Source of the DNA: Nesterenkonia halotolerans
GTDB taxonomy: Bacteria > Actinomycetota > Actinomycetes > Actinomycetales > Micrococcaceae
NCBI RefSeq assembly: GCF_014874065.1
Contig: NZ_JADBEE010000001.1
Location: forward strand, 434,001-498,000
Reading direction: 5' to 3'
Length of the DNA: 64,000 bases
The translations under genes were made by a program, and so were the position numbers. This document shows positions 48,934 through 57,163 of this stretch, one piece after another; within the stretch, counting starts at the first letter, position 1, and each line of letters opens with the position of its first letter. A model generated the notes under the pieces. That model searched no databases. It saw only the letters and a list, made by a program, of their open reading frames with translations, and was not told the DNA's origin.

Positions 48934-49809
48934 GTGAACATCTCCGTTCCCCTTCATCACATGGATCAGCACGACGGCGGCCACAGCGCGAACCCTGCCA
49001 TGGCCGGTATGGACTGGGAAGTGCTCGACGTCGTCGTCGTGCTGCTGCTCGGTGTCGGTGCTCTGGTCTATGCCCTGGGTCTCTGGGCTGCCCGGGGCCG
49101 CAGTCCTTGGCCGCTCCGACGCACCCTCTTCTGGTATGTCGGAATCGGGTGCGTCGCTGCTGGGCTCCTGGGGCCGGTCGCCCAGGCGGCTCACACCAGC
49201 TTCACCGCGCACATGCTCGGTCACCTCCTGCTGGGGATGATCGCACCGCTGCTGATGGTGCTCGGCGCGCCGATCACGCTGGCGATGCGCGCCCTGCCCG
49301 CCGTCGCGGCCAGGAGGCTGAGCCGGCTCCTGCGCAGTGCCTGGATCAGGGGGCTCACTCACCCGGTGATTGCAGCGACACTGAATGCGGGTGGCCTCTG
49401 GCTGCTCTACACCACCGAGCTGTTCCACATGATGCATGCCTCCGCAGCGGTCTACGCCCTGGTGCACCTGCATCTCTTCGCCGCGGGCTACCTCCTCACC
49501 GCCTCGCTGATCGGGCCCGATCCTGATCCGCACCGTGCTTCGATGCCAGTGCGCTCCGCGGTGCTGGTGCTTTTCATCGCCGCGCATTCGATTCTGGCGA
49601 AGTGGCTTTTTGCCCATCCCCCGCAGGGGGTGGAGCCCGCTGACGGGCGTGCAGGGGCGCAGCTGATGTACTACGGCGGAGACGTTGTCGACGTCACGCT
49701 GATAGTTTTGCTGTTCGCTGGCTGGTATGCGGCCACACGCCCGCGGACATCGCGATCCCGCGGGTCAGCCCGTGCTGATGATCATGAGACGAGAGGGGCC
49801 CGAGCGTGA
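48934..49809 (+). CDS. CtaG-type cytochrome c oxidase assembly membrane protein
   Basis: 291 residues, seven membrane helices. Family features: FTAHMLGHLLLGMIAPLLMVLGAPITLAMR, the histidine-containing segments LFHMMHAS and HLHLFAAGYLL, and IAAHSILAKWLF. It belongs to the Bacillus caa3 CtaG-like family (distinct from Cox11), which helps insert CuA or haem-copper centres. The N-terminus is Met/His-rich (HHMDQHDGGHSANPAMAGMD), a likely copper-binding tail. GTG 48934 is used here; ATG 48961 is possible. The stop overlaps the next start (GTGA). Confidence 0.9.
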   Translation: MNISVPLHHMDQHDGGHSANPAMAGMDWEVLDVVVVLLLGVGALVYALGLWAARGRSPWPLRRTLFWYVGIGCVAAGLLGPVAQAAHTSFTAHMLGHLLLGMIAPLLMVLGAPITLAMRALPAVAARRLSRLLRSAWIRGLTHPVIAATLNAGGLWLLYTTELFHMMHASAAVYALVHLHLFAAGYLLTASLIGPDPDPHRASMPVRSAVLVLFIAAHSILAKWLFAHPPQGVEPADGRAGAQLMYYGGDVVDVTLIVLLFAGWYAATRPRTSRSRGSARADDHETRGARA

Positions 49810-50432
49810 CCGAGGCAAGCCCGAAGGACTTCTGGGAGAACCGCTATGCCGGCTCGGACCGAGTGTGGTCCGGCCGGGTCAATCCGACGATGAGCTCGCT
49901 GGTGACAGGTCTGTCGGCAGGCCGCGCGCTCGATCTGGGCTGCGGGGAGGGCGGCGATGTGTTGTGGCTGGCCCACCGCGGCTGGAAGGCCATCGGCGTC
50001 GACATCTCCGAGACCGCTGTCGCCCGGGCACAGTCCCACGCTGAGGCAGAGGACTTCGAGGAGGGCAGCGCCGAGTTCTTCGTCGGCACGCTGCCAGAGG
50101 AAATGCCCGCCGGCCCGTTCGACCTGATCACGGCTTCCTTCCTGCAGTCTCCCGTAGCGCTGGACCGACTCGAGATCCTCAGCGCAGCCGCCGAGCGCGT
50201 GTCGATCGGGGGCTGCCTGCTGGTGATCTCCCACGCGAGCGCCCCGCCGTGGTCCCAGCACCAGCACGGGCCCGATGAGATGCCCACCCTCGAAGGGGAC
50301 CTGGAGGCGCTGCATCCACGTGTGGCCTGGGAGGTCGAGGTCGGTGAGCTGCGGGAGCGGCCCGCGGTGGGACCTGATGGTCAGGAGGCCACCCTGGAAG
50401 ACCTGGTGATCCTTGCCAGGAGGTTGGAGTGA
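49806..50432 (+). CDS. Class I SAM-dependent methyltransferase
   Basis: 208 residues. Begins FWENRYAGSDRVWSGRVNP, then the SAM-binding motif I ALDLGCGEGGDVLWLA, GVDIS for motif II and PFDLITASFLQSP. This is the actinobacterial group related to TPMT/TehB-like methyltransferases; substrates may be small thiols or tellurite, unproven. GTG 49806 overlaps the CtaG stop by four bases, so they are coupled. Confidence 0.92.
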   Translation: MTEASPKDFWENRYAGSDRVWSGRVNPTMSSLVTGLSAGRALDLGCGEGGDVLWLAHRGWKAIGVDISETAVARAQSHAEAEDFEEGSAEFFVGTLPEEMPAGPFDLITASFLQSPVALDRLEILSAAAERVSIGGCLLVISHASAPPWSQHQHGPDEMPTLEGDLEALHPRVAWEVEVGELRERPAVGPDGQEATLEDLVILARRLE

Positions 50433-50477
50433 CCAGCTAGTGTGGTGGCCACGTCGGACCGGACGGAGAGGGAAGAT

Positions 50478-50741
50478 ATGGGGAAGAAGACCAAGGACCT
50501 GCTCGTCGGAGCGGCGCTGGGGCTTCTCCTCGCCGTCGTCGTCGAGGTGGTGCGTTACCTCGTAGAGGGCGAGCGGTCCCTCACCGACATCGCCTGGAGC
50601 CTCTGGGTGGTGCCATTCGCCGCGTTCCTGTGGAGCGCACGCCGATCGGGTGAACCGAACGTGGTGCGCGGATCGCACGATCGTTCCCTGGCCGAGCGCC
50701 GGGAGGACCGGTCAGTGGAAGCAGAAACGGAACAGCGCTAG
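50478..50741 (+). CDS. Small two-helix membrane protein
   Basis: 87 residues from ATG 50478 with GAGAGGGAAG just upstream. Hydrophobic segments LLVGAALGLLLAVVVEVVRYL and SLWVVPFAAFLW, then a charged tail rich in Glu and Arg. No family recognised. Its stop is immediately followed by the ATG of the SdpI-like gene, so they form an operon. Confidence 0.75.
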   Translation: MGKKTKDLLVGAALGLLLAVVVEVVRYLVEGERSLTDIAWSLWVVPFAAFLWSARRSGEPNVVRGSHDRSLAERREDRSVEAETEQR

Positions 50742-51089
50742 ATGGCTGCGGTGATCATCCTTGGAGTCACCCTGAGCGCGGCCGGGCTGCTCACCAGCTG
50801 GCTCGGATTCACCTGTCGGGATGGGAAGCTTCCGATGAACGCGCTCGTCGGGATCCGGATCCCTTCCACCATGGTCGACGCTGAGACCTGGACACGGTCG
50901 CATCAGGCCGCGTGGCGCTGGATCGTCACTGCTGGTGCAGGACCGGTGATCTCTGGGGTCGCACTTCTGGTCCTCGGCCAGGACGGCATCGTCTGGGTCA
51001 TGGCGGGCACGGTGTGGCTGCTGGTGTTCATCATCACGGCCTCAGTGGTGGCCTCACACGCGGCGCGGTCGATGTCTTCAGACGCCTGA
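50742..51089 (+). CDS. SdpI-family membrane protein
   Basis: 115 residues with three membrane helices. The conserved part MNALVGIRIPSTMVDAETWTRSHQAAWRWIVTAG corresponds to the SdpI/YhfL core G-R---t--n---W---h, seen in immunity proteins to the Bacillus SDP toxin and many orphans. No toxin gene is nearby, so it is probably a general envelope protein. Abuts the preceding gene; last 12 bases overlap the convergent aminopeptidase gene. Confidence 0.85.
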   Translation: MAAVIILGVTLSAAGLLTSWLGFTCRDGKLPMNALVGIRIPSTMVDAETWTRSHQAAWRWIVTAGAGPVISGVALLVLGQDGIVWVMAGTVWLLVFIITASVVASHAARSMSSDA

Positions 51090-51872
51090 ACCGTCGCTGG
51101 AGCGCGTGGGCAGGGTGAGGATATCGGCGCCCTCCTCGGTGATGGCGATGGTGTGCTCGCTGTGCGCGGTCCGGCAGCCCGTTGCGCTCTTGAGCGTCCA
51201 ACCGTCCTCCGCCGTGACGAGTTCATCGGTGTCGGCCATGACCCACGGTTCCAGCGCGAGCAGCAGCCCGGGCTGGAGCTTGTAGCCACGGCCCGGACGT
51301 CCGGTGTTTGCGATGTGAGGGTCCTGGTGCATCGTGGAGCCGAGACCGTGGCCGCCGAACTGAGTGTTGATCGGGTAACCGGCTTCGCTGAGCACGGCGC
51401 CGATCGCGTGCGAGAGGTCCCCGATCCTGGCTCCCGGCACCGCAGCGGCGATCCCCGCTGCCAAGGCGCGTTCGGTCGCGTCGATCATCGCGAGACTCTC
51501 CGGCTGCGCGGACTCCCCCACCAGGAAGCTGATCGCCGAATCCGCCACGACCCCGTTCAGCGAGACCGCGAGATCGAGGGTGAGCAGGTCGCCGTCGCCG
51601 AGGGCGTAGTCGTGGGGCCGGCCATGGAGCACGCCATCGTTGACGGAGGTGCAGATGTAGTGGCCGAACGGTCCGCGGCCGAAGGAGGGTTCGTAACCCA
51701 CGTAGCAGGAGGTGGCTCTCACTTCGAGGATCATCTCTTTGGTCCACTGATCGATCTCCAGCAGGTTGGTCCCCACCGTGGCACGGCGCTTCATGGTCTG
51801 CAGGATGTCAGCGACCAATGTTCCGGTGGTCTGCGCCCGACCCAGGGCGGTGGCGTTCAGGATTTCGATCAT
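51078..51872 (-). CDS. Second methionine aminopeptidase type I (short form)
   Basis: 264 residues from ATG 51872 with GAGAGG upstream; lacks the N-terminal extension of the copy at 39645. All metal ligands are present: Asp in TLDLAVSLNG and VADSAISF, His in FGGHGLGSTMHQDP, Glu in ALEPWV and Glu in AHSEHTIAI. It is divergent from a small XRE regulator across a 66-base gap holding the palindrome ATACCGG-N10-CCGGTAT, a pairing that suggests regulated expression of an accessory aminopeptidase, perhaps induced by inhibition of the main one or metal change. Confidence 0.94.
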   Translation of the reverse strand: MIEILNATALGRAQTTGTLVADILQTMKRRATVGTNLLEIDQWTKEMILEVRATSCYVGYEPSFGRGPFGHYICTSVNDGVLHGRPHDYALGDGDLLTLDLAVSLNGVVADSAISFLVGESAQPESLAMIDATERALAAGIAAAVPGARIGDLSHAIGAVLSEAGYPINTQFGGHGLGSTMHQDPHIANTGRPGRGYKLQPGLLLALEPWVMADTDELVTAEDGWTLKSATGCRTAHSEHTIAITEEGADILTLPTRSSDGSGV

Positions 51873-51901
51873 GCGGGGCCTCTCTCGACGAGCCAATAAC
51901 T

Positions 51902-51925
51902 ATACCGGTCATATTATCCCGGTAT
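51902..51925. promoter_or_regulatory. Palindromic operator ATACCGG-N10-CCGGTAT
   Basis: Perfect 7-base arms with a 10-base AT-rich spacer, ending at the -10 box TAGAAT (51926-51931) of the XRE gene and 29 bases before the aminopeptidase start. Likely target of the XRE protein. Confidence 0.75.
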
Positions 51926-51931
51926 TAGAAT
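51926..51931 (+). promoter_or_regulatory. -10 box (TAGAAT) of a leaderless transcript
   Basis: TAGAAT, seven bases, ATG 51939. Confidence 0.6.
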
Positions 51932-51938
51932 CGGTGCC

Positions 51939-52241
51939 ATGGTCAGATTGCCGCTCAGCCCTGCAGAAGTGGAACGCGGAGAACGGCTCGGTGCGCTGCT
52001 GCGCCGAGCCCGTGGCGAGCGTTCCATGCTCGCCACTGCCCTCGAGGCGCGCGTGTCTCCGGAGACCCTGCGGAAGATTGAATCAGGCCGAGTCGCGACG
52101 CCAGCTTTCCCGACCATCGCCGCCATCGCCCAGGTGCTGGATCTCTCGCTGGACACAGTGTGGGCGGAGATGAGTGCACCGGAACGCGATGGGCCGATGC
52201 GAGAGACAGATCACGAAGCCCCGGAGCGGCTGGCGTCCTAG
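51939..52241 (+). CDS. XRE-family helix-turn-helix regulator
   Basis: 100 residues, a single Cro/C1-type HTH: GALLRRARGERSMLATALEARVSPETLRKIESGRVATPAFPTIAAIAQVLDL. No sensory domain is evident; the tail is acidic and disordered. Leaderless ATG 51939 adjoins the palindrome at 51902-51925, so it is likely autoregulated and controls the divergent methionine aminopeptidase gene. Confidence 0.9.
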   Translation: MVRLPLSPAEVERGERLGALLRRARGERSMLATALEARVSPETLRKIESGRVATPAFPTIAAIAQVLDLSLDTVWAEMSAPERDGPMRETDHEAPERLAS

Positions 52242-52255
52242 GCGTCTGAGAGTCC

Positions 52256-52567
52256 CTACCGGGTCTGGGCCTCAGCGACCGCCACCCTGCGGTTATGCAT
52301 AAAGTTGCGCACGCACCCAGGGGCCGCGCCCAGCAGAATCAGGATGGGCCCCATCGCCCCACCGTAGATGTCGCTGAACATCCACCCGCTCGCCAGGAAA
52401 AAGATGAAGGCCAGGAGCCGCACCACATATACCTGCGGCGGGTTGATCGGCGGTTTTCCGAAGAAGAACGGCAACCGCGAGTGGGGATTCACCCGCCTGA
52501 GCATGTCGAAGGAGGCGGTGAGCAGCACCGCCGCAAGAACCCAGAGGACGATCGCTAATAGCTCCAT
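52256..52567 (-). CDS. Hypothetical membrane protein
   Basis: 103 residues from ATG 52567; the long frame above it is a shadow of the channel gene. Hydrophobic segments LLAIVLWVLAAVLLTASFDML, VYVVRLLAFIFFLASGWMF and GPILILLGAAP, with basic C-terminus NFMHNRRVAVAEAQTR. No family recognised. No clear ribosome site. Divergent from the channel-like gene at 52697. Confidence 0.7.
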   Translation of the reverse strand: MELLAIVLWVLAAVLLTASFDMLRRVNPHSRLPFFFGKPPINPPQVYVVRLLAFIFFLASGWMFSDIYGGAMGPILILLGAAPGCVRNFMHNRRVAVAEAQTR

Positions 52568-52696
52568 CCTGCTATTGCACCCGTTGCAGGTTGCCTTGGT
52601 CAACAAACCGCTCGGCGTCGGTGCCTTAGCGCGGTGCCATGATCGTAGAGTGGTGGAAGAAAACCCATCCTCATCGGCCCCGGAGGTCACCACACC

Positions 52697-53398
52697 GTGA
52701 GCAGTGCAGCCCAGCCAGCCTCCAGCGAACAGGCGGAGAGAGTCGAGGCTGCGGAAGTCCTGGCCGCCAAGCTCGACCGGCCGATGGGCCTGCTCGGCAT
52801 TCTCTTCCTCTTCGTGTTCCTGGGGCAGCTCTTGGTGACCGAACCCGGGTGGAGCCGCATCCTCACCATCGCAGGCTGGGGCTTCTGGGCCGTCTTTGTC
52901 GCGGAGTTTCTTCTGCGCGCCTACATCGCTGGGTTCCAGGCGACCTTCTGGCGGCGCAACTGGTGGCAGGTGATCTTCCTGCTGGTGCCCTTCCTGCGCT
53001 TCGTTCGCGCGCTGCAGGCCGTACGACTGCTGCGCGTGGCTCGAGTGGCCAGGGTCGGCGGCATCCTCTCGGCCGGCGTACGCGGTTCCCGCTCGGCCGG
53101 CCGACTGCTCTCCAGCAGGATCGGATGGCTGGCCGCAGTGACGGTCGTGGTCATCCTTGCGGCGAGCCAGCTGCTCTACGCCTTCGAATCTCACACCAGC
53201 TACGGCGCTGCCCTCTATGAATCCGCGATGGCTACCGTGACCGGCGCAGGGATCACCACCGAGGATCCCTTCTCCAAGGGAGTGCAGCTGGTGCTCGCGG
53301 TGTATTCGGTGGGCGTCTTCGCAACTCTGGCCGGGTCACTCGGCGCGTTCTATCTGCGCGGGGATCAGCCTGCTACACCGCGCGGCGACGAACGCTGA
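52697..53398 (+). CDS. Two-pore-helix/voltage-sensor-like ion channel protein with atypical filter
   Basis: 233 residues from GTG 52697 with GGAGGT nine bases upstream. Helices: LGILFLFVFLGQLLV, LTIAGWGFWAVFVAEFLLRAYI, FWRRNWWQVIFLLVPFLRFVRALQAVRLLRVARVARVGG (an Arg-rich S4-like helix), WLAAVTVVVILAASQLLYAF, a pore loop and VQLVLAVYSVGVFATLAGSLGAFYL. The layout is that of a voltage-gated potassium channel, but the filter reads TVTGAGITTED instead of T-x-G-Y-G. Ion selectivity is therefore doubtful. Conserved as 'ion transporter' in actinobacteria. Confidence 0.85.
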   Translation: MSSAAQPASSEQAERVEAAEVLAAKLDRPMGLLGILFLFVFLGQLLVTEPGWSRILTIAGWGFWAVFVAEFLLRAYIAGFQATFWRRNWWQVIFLLVPFLRFVRALQAVRLLRVARVARVGGILSAGVRGSRSAGRLLSSRIGWLAAVTVVVILAASQLLYAFESHTSYGAALYESAMATVTGAGITTEDPFSKGVQLVLAVYSVGVFATLAGSLGAFYLRGDQPATPRGDER

Positions 53399-53553
53399 TC
53401 GGCAACCCACAAGTGCTCAAGACACCGCCGTCCGAGTCGGAAGTCACGCGACTGGTTATGCGCGGCGTGTCCGGGGACGATCGACGCGTCTCAGGGTTGC
53501 TGCTGCCTCGCCGAGTCTTGTAGCCGGACTAGCCCACTGGCATCATCGGTTCT

Positions 53554-54009
53554 ATGTCCCCGGTCACGATTGTTCACGACACCGTCCAAGTATCCCGCTC
53601 GATACGAATCCCCGTCGATAAAGCATGGGCTGCATACCAAGACACCGCACGACGAGCTGAATGGGCGGTCCCGGCCGGTGAGCAGATGGTCTACTCCCGC
53701 GACCAACTGACACGCGGTGGCCTCACAGAGTACCGGTGTGGGACTCCTGGCGAACTCAAGTACCACGTCCGAGGGGAATACCTCGTGGTCGAGCCAGAGT
53801 CCTTGATGGTATATACGGAAACCGTCACAGCCGGCGATGAACTACTCTCTAGCAGTCTCGTCACCTGGGAGTTCAGGGAGAATCTTGACGGTGCACTAGT
53901 CTCGATCACCAACCAGGTCACGTCGTTCGTCGGCCAAGAAATGATTGATGGCACTCGGAATGGTCACTCGATTGCTCTGAACCAGCTCGCGACGCTGCTC
54001 GAGAACTAA
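53554..54009 (+). CDS. SRPBCC/AHSA1-like domain protein
   Basis: 151 residues. VQVSRSIRIPVDKAWAAYQDTARRAEWAVPAGEQMVYSRDQLTRGG and the later WEFRENLDGALVSITNQVTSF are typical of START-like (activator of Hsp90 ATPase homologue-like) domains that bind hydrophobic ligands. The CATCAT box seven bases upstream of the ATG fits a leaderless start, weaker than others. Codon use is slightly less GC-rich than its neighbours (many tct, act, gaa), a mild sign of acquisition. Confidence 0.82.
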   Translation: MSPVTIVHDTVQVSRSIRIPVDKAWAAYQDTARRAEWAVPAGEQMVYSRDQLTRGGLTEYRCGTPGELKYHVRGEYLVVEPESLMVYTETVTAGDELLSSSLVTWEFRENLDGALVSITNQVTSFVGQEMIDGTRNGHSIALNQLATLLEN

Positions 54010-54203
54010 ACGGCGAGCACGATGTTTCGCCCGGGTGCGCCGCTCAATGCGGCTCAGCACGGTCCCCCGATTTTGGACAAAAGACCGACCCGGCCCTAGC
54101 TGTACACGAAGGTTCCCTACACGAGTCGCAGACACGATGCCGCTGCCTCGTGTCGTCCCGCCCTCGTAGACCGGGGCCACCCAAGTCGGCAAGCCAAATC
54201 TGC
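54010..54203. other. Intergenic region, nothing recognised
   Basis: 194 bases between the SRPBCC gene and the convergent SgcJ-like gene. Composition is less regular than coding DNA; the minus-strand open frame here has no ribosome site or motif. No terminator-quality hairpin was found by eye. Confidence 0.4.
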
Positions 54204-54728
54204 TTAACCCCCAGTCGGGCCACCGAGGTCTTGGTAGGCCGTCGGGCGTAAGGCCTCACCCTCGGCGGTCAGGGTCTCTGCGCCGGGAACGCGGTCGGTG
54301 TTCTGTGCGCTGACGGCCAGCCAGGCGCCGTCGTCGTCAGGCTGTTTTTTCTGCACCGTGAAACTGATGACGCCTTGTCGGTCTCCGGGTGGGTTCTCCG
54401 GGCCTTCGCCTGGGGCGGCTGACTGGCCGGACAGCGTCCAGAGCGCGTGGACGACGGCGAGGCTCTCCCCCAGCTCGCGGACCCGGACCTCGTCCAGGTG
54501 CATCTGCGAGTCGGCGAAGATCCGGCGGAAGCCGTAGTCGTGCGCGGCTCGGATGCGTTCCCGGTTGTTCCACCACAGCCCCACCACGTTGACGAAGTCG
54601 GCGTCCTCGACGAACAGTGCAGCCAGTGCGTCCGCGTCGGCCGCGTTCCAGGCTGCGGCGAAGCCCTGGGCGACGCCTTCAGGGCTGCTCGGCAGACTGC
54701 TCGCCCCAGATGAGGGGTGCGGGCTCAC
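54204..54728 (-). CDS. SgcJ/EcaC-like (SnoaL/DUF4440) protein
   Basis: 174 residues from GTG 54728, overlapping the SDR stop (GTGA). Core SPEGVAQGFAAAWNAADADALAALFVEDADFVNVVGLWWNNRERIRAAH is the SnoaL-like cone fold of SgcJ/EcaC proteins. Function of the family varies (isomerase or binding). An unusual insertion after LWTLSGQSAA (GEGPENPPGDRQG) is polar. It probably acts with the upstream SDR. Confidence 0.88.
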   Translation of the reverse strand: MSPHPSSGASSLPSSPEGVAQGFAAAWNAADADALAALFVEDADFVNVVGLWWNNRERIRAAHDYGFRRIFADSQMHLDEVRVRELGESLAVVHALWTLSGQSAAPGEGPENPPGDRQGVISFTVQKKQPDDDGAWLAVSAQNTDRVPGAETLTAEGEALRPTAYQDLGGPTGG

Positions 54729-55525
54729 GGCAGGATCGAATCGACGTAGCCACCATCGACTCGCAGAGCACCGCCGGTCGTGGCCGCGGCCAGCGGCGAG
54801 GCGAGGTAGACGACCATGTTCGCAATCTCTTCGGGCTCGATCAACCGGTGCAGCAGCGACTGTGGCCGGTGCTCCTTCATGAACTCGCGCTCGGCCTGGG
54901 GCCAGGGCGTATCCGCGTCCACGAGCTGATACACGAAATCCTCCACTCCCTCGGTGAGTGTCGGTCCGGCCATGACCGCGTTGACCGTCACACCCGAACC
55001 CGCCGCTTCCTTCGCGAAACCTCGCGAGACCGCCAGCAACGCCGACTTGGTGGCGCCGTAGTGGATCATCTCTGCAGGGATGACCACAGCAGAGTCGCTA
55101 GCGATATTGAGGATGCGACCCCAGCCACGGGCGGTCATCTGCGGCAGGGTGGCTCGGATCAGGCGGACCGCCGAGAGGACATTGACCTCCCAGAAGCGCT
55201 GCCATTCAGCGTCGGAGATCTCCAGGGCCGGTTCGGCTCCGAAGATGCCGAGGTTGTTCACCAGGATGTCGATCTGTCCGGTGGCCTCCAGCGCCGCGGA
55301 GAGCCCCTCACCGGTGGTGACATCACCGGGTGCGGCCAGCAGATTCTCCGGACTGATCCCGTCGGCAACGAGCTCCTGGACTGCCGCGTTCACCCGCTCG
55401 GCGCCGCGCCCGTTAATGGCTACCCGCGCTCCGGCCTCGGCCAGGCGCTTGGCGATCGCCCAGCCGATCCCCTGGGTGGAACCACTGACGAAGGCGGTCT
55501 TGCCGCTGAGGTCCAATGCGATCAT
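54725..55525 (-). CDS. SDR-family oxidoreductase
   Basis: 266 residues from ATG 55525, six bases after AGGAG (a TTG two codons up is disfavoured). Classical SDR: KTAFVSGSTQGIGWAIAKRLAE, NNLGIFG, Ser in NIASDSA, active-site HYGATKSALLAVSRGFA and the C-terminal GGALRVDGGYVDS. Resembles 3-oxoacyl-ACP reductases of the FabG type in sequence but the substrate is open. Two-gene operon with the SgcJ-like gene. Confidence 0.94.
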   Translation of the reverse strand: MIALDLSGKTAFVSGSTQGIGWAIAKRLAEAGARVAINGRGAERVNAAVQELVADGISPENLLAAPGDVTTGEGLSAALEATGQIDILVNNLGIFGAEPALEISDAEWQRFWEVNVLSAVRLIRATLPQMTARGWGRILNIASDSAVVIPAEMIHYGATKSALLAVSRGFAKEAAGSGVTVNAVMAGPTLTEGVEDFVYQLVDADTPWPQAEREFMKEHRPQSLLHRLIEPEEIANMVVYLASPLAAATTGGALRVDGGYVDSILP

Positions 55526-55593
55526 GTTCAACTCCTGGGTTGCGGATCAGTCTGCTGATCCCAAGGCCCGTCGGGGCGGGTTCATTCCCGGCG

Positions 55594-56406
55594 TCATCCC
55601 CAGAGCGTGGGCACAGGGTCCAGCAGTGCGGGCCCGTTGTTGCGGACGTTGCCGACACCAGGGTCCACCTCGTAGATCTCCCAGCCGCTGGCGACCTCGA
55701 GGATCTCGGTGCGCAGCTGTTCGAGCAGGACCTCAAGTTCCTCGGGACTCTTGTCCCCGGGTTGGATCCACTGGGCGGCGAACTCCGGAGTCATGGCCAG
55801 CGGAATCCGGTCGTGGAGATCAGCAAGGTCGGTGAGCACGCCGGCCTGACCGCCAGCGGCTTGGCCACCGGCGGCTTCGTCATCAGCGGTCTCCGGTGAG
55901 GGGCCGGTGAGGATGGAGCAGGAGAGGATCCAGGGGTCTGACTCACCCCGAGCCTCGGCGTCTCTGTCCTTCCACCACTCGTAGAGACCCGCGAAGACCA
56001 GCGGCGACCCGTCGGCCGCGCGAATCGCGTGGGGGCGCTTCTTCGCGCCTCCTGCCTTCCATTCGTAGTAGGCCTCGGCGGGGACGGCGCAGCGCCGAGA
56101 CTTTGCTGCGGAGCGGAAGCTCGGCTTGGAGACCACGGTCTCGGAGCGAGCATTGAAGGTGCGGGAACTGAAGGTCATGTCCTTGGCCCACACCGGGAGA
56201 AGTCCCCAGCGCGCCGGGTGGAGCTCGCGCAGCAGCTGCCCGGCGTCGTCGTAGCGTTCCACCAGGATCGGGACCGTGGAGGTCGGAGCGATGTTCCAGT
56301 TCGGGGGCAGCCCGAAGGCCGGTGGCTGAACCGGCCCCAGCCTCGCGCGGTTGAGGTCATCGGCCAGGTCACCGGTGTCTTTGGCCATGACATAGCGTCC
56401 ACACAT
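55594..56406 (-). CDS. yedK: SOS response-associated peptidase (SRAP/HMCES/YedK family)
   Basis: 270 residues. Catalytic Cys2 is at the immediate N-terminus (MCGRYVM), with Asn in FNARSET, Glu in YYEWKAG and His in LHDRIPLAM, the four residues of the fold. It crosslinks to abasic sites in single-stranded DNA, shielding them. A Gly/Ala-rich insertion with repeat AAGGQAAGGQAG near residue 185 is unusual and lies in a loop. Start is unambiguous because Cys2 must follow Met1. Confidence 0.95.
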   Translation of the reverse strand: MCGRYVMAKDTGDLADDLNRARLGPVQPPAFGLPPNWNIAPTSTVPILVERYDDAGQLLRELHPARWGLLPVWAKDMTFSSRTFNARSETVVSKPSFRSAAKSRRCAVPAEAYYEWKAGGAKKRPHAIRAADGSPLVFAGLYEWWKDRDAEARGESDPWILSCSILTGPSPETADDEAAGGQAAGGQAGVLTDLADLHDRIPLAMTPEFAAQWIQPGDKSPEELEVLLEQLRTEILEVASGWEIYEVDPGVGNVRNNGPALLDPVPTLWG

Positions 56407-56487
56407 GGTCTGAGCTTTGCAGATGCGAGTGTCCGCGGCAATCGCCTTGGCCGAAGGGGTACACCAGCGAAGTCTTCTCGCGGGACG

Positions 56488-56733
56488 CTACCCCTGAGCT
56501 GGACCGGGGCGGGGAGGCCGCAGCCGGATGGCGCATATGCCGCACACGACTGCCAGTGCTCCCAGGACTCCTGCCGTCCAGCCCAATGGGGACGAGGGCG
56601 AGGCGAAGAGGACCGGGATCAGCAGCATCAGGACGGAGGTGCTGAGCACCAGCCCCGCGAAGAAGATCAGAAACAGTCTGAGGTGTTTGACGCCCATCTT
56701 CTCGATTCTGTGGGATCGCGGCTGGTCGGACAA
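56488..56733 (-). CDS. Small two-helix membrane protein
   Basis: 81 residues from TTG 56733 (GAGGA upstream); ATG 56697 would give 69 residues. Helices LRLFLIFFAGLVLSTSVLMLLIPVLF and GWTAGVLGALAVVCGICAIRL, with a basic, proline-rich tail. No family recognised. The next feature upstream is the repeat element at 56760-56823, only 26 bases away, so the element may hold its promoter. Confidence 0.65.
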   Translation of the reverse strand: MSDQPRSHRIEKMGVKHLRLFLIFFAGLVLSTSVLMLLIPVLFASPSSPLGWTAGVLGALAVVCGICAIRLRPPRPGPAQG

Positions 56734-56759
56734 GGGGTCCTCTGGTGCCAGCGGAAGAA

Positions 56760-56823
56760 AATCGTAGAGCTGATGAAAAGTCGTAGCGCTATAGCTCGAC
56801 GATTTGCTAGAGCTCTACGATAA
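56760..56823. repeat. 64-bp four-box palindromic element, copy 1
   Basis: Ends AATCGTAGAGCT and AGCTCTACGATAA. Four 10-base boxes of consensus TCGTAGAGCT lie at 56762-56771 and 56781-56790 (direct) and at 56793-56802 and 56811-56820 (inverted), giving a forward-forward-reverse-reverse order with 19/18-base spacing. 63 of 64 bases match copy 2 at 58381-58444, in the same orientation. Confidence 0.9.
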
Positions 56824-56845
56824 ACGCGGTGGCGGGGGTTTCGAG

Positions 56846-57163
56846 TTACGCGGACCCGGGATTGCCCTCCGCAATCTCAGCAAGTGCCGCGAGGTGGGCT
56901 TCAAGGGCGCTCCTGCCCTCGTCGGTCAGCGCCACCCACGTGAGCCTCCTCGAATCCGTCCGGCTGGGCGAGCGCTCCTTGCGCACAGTCACCAAGCCCA
57001 CCTCGCTCAGCACCCTCAGATTCTTTGACAGGTGGGCATCGGTGAGCTCGAGGGTGTCGCGGATGACCGAGAACTCCAGCTCGGGCATCTTCCGCATCAG
57101 TGCACATACCCTCAGCCGGACGGGCGAATGGATGACGGGGTTGAAAACTGGTGCGACCTTCAT
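56846..57163 (-). CDS. Winged-helix transcriptional regulator (HTH_34 type)
   Basis: 105 residues from ATG 57163; the long upstream frame is a shadow of the neighbour. The domain is the short winged helix: PVIHSPVRLRVCALMRKMPELEFSVIRDTLELTDAHLSKNLRVLSEVGLVTVRKERSPSR and TWVALTDEGRSALEAHLAAL (PF13601-like). ATG overlaps the stop of the upstream membrane protein gene (ATGA), so it is the second gene of an operon. The pairing of this regulator with a membrane protein is widespread, suggesting a sensor pair. Copy 1 of the 64-bp element lies 22 bases downstream. Confidence 0.9.
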   Translation of the reverse strand: MKVAPVFNPVIHSPVRLRVCALMRKMPELEFSVIRDTLELTDAHLSKNLRVLSEVGLVTVRKERSPSRTDSRRLTWVALTDEGRSALEAHLAALAEIAEGNPGSA

